From NCBI RefSeq assembly GCF_003626735.1, contig NZ_RBHX01000001.1:806001-870000 (forward strand): a stretch of DNA of 64,000 nucleotides, given 5' to 3'. The position numbers and the translations under genes were made by a program. Shown here one piece after another: positions 58,922-64,000 of this stretch. Source of the DNA: Microbacterium sp. CGR2. Lineage in GTDB: Bacteria > Actinomycetota > Actinomycetes > Actinomycetales > Microbacteriaceae. The notes beneath the pieces were generated by a model. The model worked only from the letters and a program-made list of their open reading frames with translations, searched no databases and was not told the origin of the DNA. Positions within the stretch are counted from its first letter, which is position 1; each line of letters starts with the position of its first letter.

Positions 58922-60193
58922 ATGAAGAAGATCCGCGCAGCAGCACTCATCGGCGTCGTCGCCCTCGTCGCCACCGGATGCTCGTCGGGCGGGGGTGGCG
59001 GAGGCGACGAGGGCGCGGCCGAGGGCACCGGACCCATCGACGTCTGGCTCTCGAACAACGAGCAGGAGGTCGCCTGGGGCACCGCCGTCGTCGAAGCCTG
59101 GAACGCCGAGCACCCGGACGAGAAGGTGACGGCGCAGGAGATCCCCGCTGGTTCCTCTTCGGAGGAGGCCATCACCGCGGCGATCACCGCCGGCACCGCC
59201 CCGTGCCTGGTCTACAACGTCGCGCCCGCTGCCGTCTCCGGGTGGGTCAAGCAGGGCGGCCTCGTCGACCTCAGCTCGATCGAGGGCGGCAGCGACTACA
59301 TCACCGAACGCGGCGGAGACGTCGACGCCTACGCGAGCGACAGCAGTTTCTACCAGCTGCCGTGGAAGTCGAATCCGGTCATGGTCATGTACAACAAGGC
59401 GCTCTTCGAAGCCGCCGGAATCGACCCGGAAGACCCGCAGATGAACACGCACGAGGCGTTCCTCGAAGGTTCGCGGGCGATCGTCGAGTCGGGCGTGCAG
59501 AGCGCGATCTGGCCCGCGCCGACGAGCGAGTTCTACCAGCCGTGGTTCGACTTCTACCCGCTGTATCTCGCCGAGACCGACGGAACGATGCTCGTCGAAG
59601 ACGGTAAGACCACGGTCGATTCGGATGCCGGTCGCACGGTCGCCGAGTTCTGGGCGACGATCTACGAAGAGAAACTCGCCCCCAACGAGGCCGCCACCGA
59701 CGACGCGATGTCAGCGGGGACGACAGCGATGCAGCTCGCAGGACCGTGGGCGATCCCGTCCTACGCCGAGACCGTCGATGTGGGCTTCATGCCTGTGCCG
59801 ACGAGTGACGGCCGCGAGAACCCGATCACCTTCGCCGACTCCAAGAGCGTGTCGATGTTCACCGCGTGCGAGAACCAGGCGACCGCATGGGAGTTCCTGC
59901 AGTTCTCGACGAGCGTGGAGAACGACGGAGAGTTCCTCGAGCTCACCGGTCAGATGCCGATGCGCACGGACCTCACCGAGACCTACGCCGACTACTTCGA
60001 GTCGAATCCGAACTATGTGGCGTTCGCGGAGCAGGCCGAGGCGACCGCCGACGTCCCCAGCATCCCGAACTCCGTCGAGGCGTGGCAGGCCTTCCGCGAC
60101 GAATACTCTCCTGCAGTGATCTTCGCCAAGAACTCGATCGACGACTTCCTGAAGAACGCGTCGTCGAAGATCGATGACCTCGTCGCCGAGTGA
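58922..60193 (+). CDS. Carbohydrate ABC transporter, binding lipoprotein
   Basis: Family 1 binding protein of 423 residues with lipobox LVATGC (Cys near residue 20) followed by a Gly/Ser-rich linker SSGGGGGGDEG. LSNNEQEVAWGTAVVEAWNAEHPDEKV, YQLPWKSNPVMVMYNKALFE and LAGPWAIPSYAETVDVGF are typical of sugar-binding proteins. AGGAGGAC precedes the ATG, 23 nt after the lacI stop. The accompanying GH130 enzyme points to a beta-mannoside or similar oligosaccharide as ligand, which is inference. Confidence 0.93.
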   Translation: MKKIRAAALIGVVALVATGCSSGGGGGGDEGAAEGTGPIDVWLSNNEQEVAWGTAVVEAWNAEHPDEKVTAQEIPAGSSSEEAITAAITAGTAPCLVYNVAPAAVSGWVKQGGLVDLSSIEGGSDYITERGGDVDAYASDSSFYQLPWKSNPVMVMYNKALFEAAGIDPEDPQMNTHEAFLEGSRAIVESGVQSAIWPAPTSEFYQPWFDFYPLYLAETDGTMLVEDGKTTVDSDAGRTVAEFWATIYEEKLAPNEAATDDAMSAGTTAMQLAGPWAIPSYAETVDVGFMPVPTSDGRENPITFADSKSVSMFTACENQATAWEFLQFSTSVENDGEFLELTGQMPMRTDLTETYADYFESNPNYVAFAEQAEATADVPSIPNSVEAWQAFRDEYSPAVIFAKNSIDDFLKNASSKIDDLVAE

Positions 60194-60197
60194 CGTC

Positions 60198-61094
60198 ATG
60201 ACCGAGAACCGGCGGTTGCGCACCCGATGGCTGGGTGCGCAACCGATCGGCGGCCTGTTCGCGCTGCCGTACTTCGTGTTCGTGATCGCGATCTTCGCCT
60301 ACCCGCTCGCGTTCGCGATCTACATCGCCTTTCACGACTACTTCTTCACCGCACCAGGCACCGAGGTCGAGCGTCCGTTCGTCGGTTTCGACAACTTCGT
60401 GGCGGTGCTCACGGATCCGCGCGTGCTGGGGTCGTTCCGCAACACGCTGGTCTTCCTCGTGATCAACGTGCCGCTGACGGCGGTGCTCTCGCTGATCCTC
60501 GCGGCGGCCCTCAACACCGGCATCCGCTGGGTGGCTGCGTATCGCGTCGCCTTCTACGTGCCGTACCTGACCGCCAGCGTCTCGCTGGTCGGCGTCTGGA
60601 TGCTGCTGTTCTCCGGAAACGGCCTGATCAACACCATCCTCGGGCCACTCGCGCCCGATCCGTCGTGGCTCGTGAACAGCGGACTCGCGATGCCGATGAT
60701 CGCTCTCTACGTCACCTGGAAGCAGCTCGGTTTCTACATCCTGCTCTACCTCGCCGCGCTGCAGAACGTGCCCAAGGAACTCTACGAATCGGCGGAGACC
60801 GACGGCGCCGGCGCGTTCAAGCGGTTCCTCCACGTGACGGTTCCCGGGGTGCGCAGCGCGACGACCCTGGTGCTGATCCTGTCGATCATCACGGGCGCGA
60901 ATCTCTTCACGGAGCCGTACCTGCTGACCAACGGCGGCGGACCGGACGGCGCCTCCTCCACTCCCGTGCTGCTGATCTATCAACTGGGCATCCAGCAGCA
61001 GAACCCCGACACCGCAGCAGCCATCGGCATGATCCTCGTGGTCCTCGTCGGGATGCTGTCACTCGCGGCCAACCGTGCAACCAGGGAGCGATGA
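60198..61094 (+). CDS. Carbohydrate ABC permease, MalF-like
   Basis: Membrane subunit of 298 residues with six helices, starting MTENRRLRTRWLG. EAA loop: ELYESAETDGAGAFKRFLHVTVPG. Ends near LSLAANRATRER. Follows the binding protein by 4 nt and overlaps the next permease by 4 bp. As in the operon at 26642, no ATPase is encoded here. Confidence 0.93.
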   Translation: MTENRRLRTRWLGAQPIGGLFALPYFVFVIAIFAYPLAFAIYIAFHDYFFTAPGTEVERPFVGFDNFVAVLTDPRVLGSFRNTLVFLVINVPLTAVLSLILAAALNTGIRWVAAYRVAFYVPYLTASVSLVGVWMLLFSGNGLINTILGPLAPDPSWLVNSGLAMPMIALYVTWKQLGFYILLYLAALQNVPKELYESAETDGAGAFKRFLHVTVPGVRSATTLVLILSIITGANLFTEPYLLTNGGGPDGASSTPVLLIYQLGIQQQNPDTAAAIGMILVVLVGMLSLAANRATRER

Positions 61095-61933
61095 TGAAGC
61101 GCCGACGTTCACTGCCCCGCATCCTCAGCATCGTCCTGCTCACGGTCGCGGCCATCGGGTTCGCGTTCCCGTTCTACTTCATGCTGATCGGCGCCTTCCA
61201 GGAGAGTCCGACGAACTCTCCCAGCGAGCTCTTCCCCACCAGCGGCTGGACCGTCGACAACTTCGTGGCGATCGACTCGCGCATCGACCTGGCCGGCTCG
61301 CTGTTGAACTCTCTCATCTTCACCGCGGGCGTGCTGCTGGGAACCGTGGTCTTCGGCCTGCTCGCCGGGTATGCGATCGCTCGTCTCGACTTCCGCGGAC
61401 GCGGCACGGTCTGGGTGCTCATGCTGCTGGTGCAGATGGTGCCGTTCCAGCTGCTGATGATTCCGCTCTACGTGCAGATCACTCGCAGCTATGGTCTCGG
61501 CGACTCGTATCTCGGCATGATCCTGCCGTTCCTCATCAACACCACGGCGGTGTTCATCTTCGTGCAGTTCTTCAAGGCTCTGCCGGTGGAGATCTTCGAA
61601 GCGGCGCGCATCGACGGCGCCGGCGAGATCCGGCTGCTCACCTCGGTCGCGATCCCGCTCATCCGTCCGGTGCTGGTGACGGTCGTCCTCGTCACGTTCA
61701 TCGGCCCGTGGAACGAGTTCCTCTGGCCGTTCCTCATCACGAAGGATGCGACGCTGCAGCCGCTCGCCGTCTCCCTCGCGAATTACATCTCGAACGTGGC
61801 GCAGTCCACGGCCAATCCGAATGGGGCGATCCTCGCCGGAGCCACGGCGCTCGCGTTCCCCGTCGTCATCCTGTTCATCGTCTTCCAACGCTTCTTCCGA
61901 GCCACCGACCTCGGCGCGGCCGTCAAAGGCTAG
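61091..61933 (+). CDS. Carbohydrate ABC permease, MalG-like
   Basis: Membrane subunit of 280 residues with six helices. It begins MMKRRRSLPRILSIVLL; the EAA loop is EIFEAARIDGAGEIRLLTSVAIP, and the C terminus RFFRATDLGAAVKG matches the MalG family. The start overlaps the MalF-like stop codon (ATGA). The GH130 gene follows after 15 nt. Confidence 0.93.
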   Translation: MMKRRRSLPRILSIVLLTVAAIGFAFPFYFMLIGAFQESPTNSPSELFPTSGWTVDNFVAIDSRIDLAGSLLNSLIFTAGVLLGTVVFGLLAGYAIARLDFRGRGTVWVLMLLVQMVPFQLLMIPLYVQITRSYGLGDSYLGMILPFLINTTAVFIFVQFFKALPVEIFEAARIDGAGEIRLLTSVAIPLIRPVLVTVVLVTFIGPWNEFLWPFLITKDATLQPLAVSLANYISNVAQSTANPNGAILAGATALAFPVVILFIVFQRFFRATDLGAAVKG

Positions 61934-61948
61934 CCAGAAAGGGCATTC

Positions 61949-62965
61949 ATGTTCACCGGAGCCTCCTTCCCTCTCGGTCCGTTCACCCCGTATGCGAACA
62001 ACCCGATCATGCGACCGCGCGGCGACAGCTGGGAGTCAGCCAACCTCTACAACCCCGCCGCTCTCGTCGACGGCGACGAGGTCGTGCTGCTGTACCGGGC
62101 GCACGCCGACGACATCATCTCCCACATCGGCATCGCCCGGTCGCGCGACGGAGTGAACTTCACGAGAGAGGATGCGCCGATCCTGTCGCCGTCCGAGGAC
62201 TACGAGCGATTCGGGTGCGAAGATCCGCGCATCGCACTCATCGACGGGACGTACTACCTCACCTACACCGGATGGGACCGGCGCAGCGCCCAGCTGTGCC
62301 TGGCGACCTCGACCGACCTGCGCACCTGGACGAAGCACGGCCCGCTCTTCGACGACTTCGACACGTTCAAGACCATGGACCCACGCGGGTTCAACTGGTC
62401 GAAGGCCGGCGTGATCGTGCCGCAGAAGATGCACGGCAAATGGTGGATGTACTTCGGGGAGGGCGCCATCTACTGGGCGACCAGCGACGACCTCATCCAC
62501 TGGACTCCCGGCACGACGGACACCGAGCCGATGTACTCGCCGACACCGGGCACGTGGGACGAGGCGCTCGTCGAGATCGGCACATCGCCGGTTCTCGCCG
62601 ACAACGGGTTGCTGGTGTTCCTCACCAACGGCGCCACCCGGACCGTGCACGACGACGGCTCCGTCGACGTCGACTACCGTTGCGGCCAGATCGCCATCGA
62701 CCCGGACGAGCCGACGAAGGTGATCGCCCGTCTGCAGGAGCCGTGGCTGCGTCCGCAGACCTTCGAGGACATGAATGGGCTGGTGTCGAACGTGACTTTC
62801 GTGGAGGGACTCGTGAAGTTCCAACGCAAGTGGTTCGCCTACTACGGGCAGTCCGACACGACGCTGGCGGTCGCCATCTACGACCCGACCGAGCCGTGGG
62901 GTCGCGCGCTCCGGGATTCGGCGCCGGCCGGCAGCGGCGAGTCTTCCGGCAGCGGCGAGGAGTGA
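61949..62965 (+). CDS. Glycoside hydrolase family 130-like enzyme (mannoside phosphorylase group)
   Basis: Cytoplasmic five-bladed beta-propeller enzyme of 338 residues. NLYNPAALVDGDEVVLLYRAHAD at the N terminus, CEDPRIALIDGTYYLTYTGWD (with the E-D-P-R motif) and KAGVIVPQKMHGKWWMYFGEG match GH130/GH43-like propellers; the conserved Asp that protonates the bond in GH130 lies in the first block. These enzymes phosphorolyse or hydrolyse beta-mannosides. AGAAAGGG precedes the ATG. The short Ser/Gly tail SGESSGSGEE is unusual. It processes the sugar imported by the operon's transporter. Confidence 0.86.
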   Translation: MFTGASFPLGPFTPYANNPIMRPRGDSWESANLYNPAALVDGDEVVLLYRAHADDIISHIGIARSRDGVNFTREDAPILSPSEDYERFGCEDPRIALIDGTYYLTYTGWDRRSAQLCLATSTDLRTWTKHGPLFDDFDTFKTMDPRGFNWSKAGVIVPQKMHGKWWMYFGEGAIYWATSDDLIHWTPGTTDTEPMYSPTPGTWDEALVEIGTSPVLADNGLLVFLTNGATRTVHDDGSVDVDYRCGQIAIDPDEPTKVIARLQEPWLRPQTFEDMNGLVSNVTFVEGLVKFQRKWFAYYGQSDTTLAVAIYDPTEPWGRALRDSAPAGSGESSGSGEE

Positions 62966-62969
62966 CGTC

Positions 62970-64000
62970 ATGGACGCTTCCCGTCGCGCATTCCTTGCCC
63001 TCGCGGCAGCGGCACCCGCGCTCGCTCTCCTCCCGGTCGACGCTGCGGTCGCGCAGACCGAGGCCTCGACTTCCACAGCCAGCCGTCCCGCTGAGGGAAC
63101 GCATGGCGCGCGGCTGACGAACCTCAGCCACCTGCGATTCCTCCTCGCCGAGGTGCCCGTCGCGACGAGCGCGACACACACGACGTTCGGCATCGAGAGT
63201 CGTCCGACGGTGCTCGCGCCATGGACGTACGCCGACACCGACGGTGCGGGCGGGTACCGCCCGGTCGGAGGCGGCACACGCGACGCGGCGACCGGCCACT
63301 GGACCCAGGGCGCGTACAACGCCGACGACATCGCGCGCGCCGCCATCGTCTTCATCCGTGACTGGAAAGCGACCGGAGACGCGCAGAGCCGCGACGAGGC
63401 GAAGGACGTCCTGCGCTCACTCGCCTATCTGCAGACCACGAGCGGGCCGAACGCCGGGCGTGTGGTGCTGTGGCAGCAGGAGGACGGCACGCTCAATCCG
63501 AGTGCGATCCCGGTGGAGCTGCCGGACCCCTCGGACTCGGCCGAGTCGTACTGGCTCGCGCGCACTGTCTGGGCGTTCGGAGAAGGTCACGCGGCTTTCC
63601 GCCGCACCGATCCGGAGTTCGCCGCTTTCCTGCGCACGCGTCTGCATCTGTGCCTCGACGCGCTCGCGCGCGAGTCGCTTTCGCGCGCCGGCCAGTGGGT
63701 GATCAGCGATGGGCGGAACCTGCCTGCCTGGCTCATCGCCGGAGGAGCGGATGCCACGGCCGAGGCCATGCTCGGGCTCGCGGCCGCGACCGAAGCCGGC
63801 GACGCCCGGAGCAAGAAGGCGCTCCAGTCATACGGTGCGGCCGTGGCGGCGATGGCGACCGACCCGGCCGCAGGGTGGCCGTTCGGAGCGGTGCTGCCGT
63901 GGACGGGGTCGCTCGGATTCTGGCACGCGTGGGGCGCTGCAGCTCCGGAGGCGCTGGCTCGCGCGGGCGCGCTGCTCAGGCAGCGAGCCTGGTCCGCCGC
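62970..64000 (+). CDS. Tat-exported protein of unknown function, N-terminal part (runs off window)
   Basis: ATG at 62970, 4 nt after the GH130 stop codon, frame open for the remaining 343 residues. The N terminus has a twin-arginine signal, SRRAFLALAAAAPALALLP, followed by a likely cleavage site after VAQ. The mature part has alternating helical segments such as NADDIARAAIVFIRDWKATGD and ESYWLARTVWAFGEGHAAFR, reminiscent of (alpha/alpha)6-barrel carbohydrate enzymes. Its last position in the operon suggests extracellular trimming of the oligosaccharide that is then imported. Family not recognised. Confidence 0.82.
   Translation, partial: MDASRRAFLALAAAAPALALLPVDAAVAQTEASTSTASRPAEGTHGARLTNLSHLRFLLAEVPVATSATHTTFGIESRPTVLAPWTYADTDGAGGYRPVGGGTRDAATGHWTQGAYNADDIARAAIVFIRDWKATGDAQSRDEAKDVLRSLAYLQTTSGPNAGRVVLWQQEDGTLNPSAIPVELPDPSDSAESYWLARTVWAFGEGHAAFRRTDPEFAAFLRTRLHLCLDALARESLSRAGQWVISDGRNLPAWLIAGGADATAEAMLGLAAATEAGDARSKKALQSYGAAVAAMATDPAAGWPFGAVLPWTGSLGFWHAWGAAAPEALARAGALLRQRAWSA

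Noticed and set aside
41..64000. tRNA, rRNA, tmRNA or CRISPR elements
   Set aside because: Scanned by eye for T-loop and repeat-spacer patterns; none found. A covariance-model scan would be decisive.

Overview
The window is 64 kb of very GC-rich, densely coded, high-GC Gram-positive DNA. Gene content points to Actinobacteria, and most likely to the family Microbacteriaceae (Microbacterium or a close relative): many carbohydrate ABC importers with ROK/LacI regulators, a CtaG/CopD fusion, a zinc-independent rpmB-rpmG-rpsN set, a PopR/ClpP pair and many leaderless promoters. The taxon is inferred from gene content and style; no rRNA or tRNA gene is present to confirm it. I found no CRISPR array, insertion sequence, prophage or integrase.

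Layout. 1-1455: the 5' part of an arylsulfatase and its formylglycine-generating enzyme (minus strand). 1554-15343: a housekeeping mixture (Na+/H+ antiporter, MalY/PatB-type aminotransferase, NAD-binding epimerase, amino-acid permease, isochorismatase-like hydrolase, CorA, a beta-lactamase-fold lipoprotein that has lost its catalytic residues, a DUF2470 protein and an iron-regulated heme oxygenase, a PIF1-like helicase, a CopD-CtaG fusion). 15433-16722: HU and rpmB-rpmG-rpsN. 16914-24764: two zinc operons, zur-permease-TIGR03943-beta-propeller-mpg and znuACB, the latter with a Zur box over its promoter. 24905-31121: alpha-glucoside uptake and hydrolysis (GH13 enzyme, MalFG-like permeases, binding protein) with a divergent ROK regulator. 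31162-35742: 2-oxoacid dehydrogenase E1alpha-E1beta-E2 preceded by a HisC-like aminotransferase. 35845-38489: a small holin-like membrane protein, a VapBC toxin-antitoxin pair, and a WXG-like/hydrolase pair whose hydrolase is broken by a frameshift. 38604-45249: tyrosine phosphatase, purB (apparently starting with CTG), MFS exporter, small membrane proteins, an HTH protein, a rhodanese. 45330-48659: ribA-marR and a PopR-type regulator beside two ClpP-like genes, one lacking its catalytic serine. 48787-56505: MATE exporter, a complete ChvE/MmsA-type monosaccharide importer, a ROK regulator and an orphan ABC ATPase. 56506-64000: an unusual hairpin-rich stretch, a J-domain/NERD-like protein, and a LacI-controlled operon (binding protein, two permeases, GH130 enzyme, Tat-exported protein) that runs off the window.

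Regulation. About fifteen genes have a TAnnnT-type -10 hexamer exactly 5 to 7 nt before the start codon, the signature of leaderless transcripts; this was used to choose several starts (FGE, DUF2470, CtaG, HisC, VapB). Recognisable operators include a DtxR/IdeR-like box at the heme oxygenase, a Zur box at znuA, twin LacI operators 20 bp apart, a MarR-type palindrome over the ribA start, and a palindrome shared by the PopR-type regulator and the clpP promoter.

The most interesting items are the split-catalysis ClpP pair with its regulator and operators, the serine-hydrolase pseudoenzyme, the dispersed palindromic repeat at 24.8 and 40.6 kb, and the hairpin-rich intergenic stretches at 43.2-43.5 and 56.5-56.84 kb. 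All calls are from reading the sequence; nothing was searched or computed against databases.
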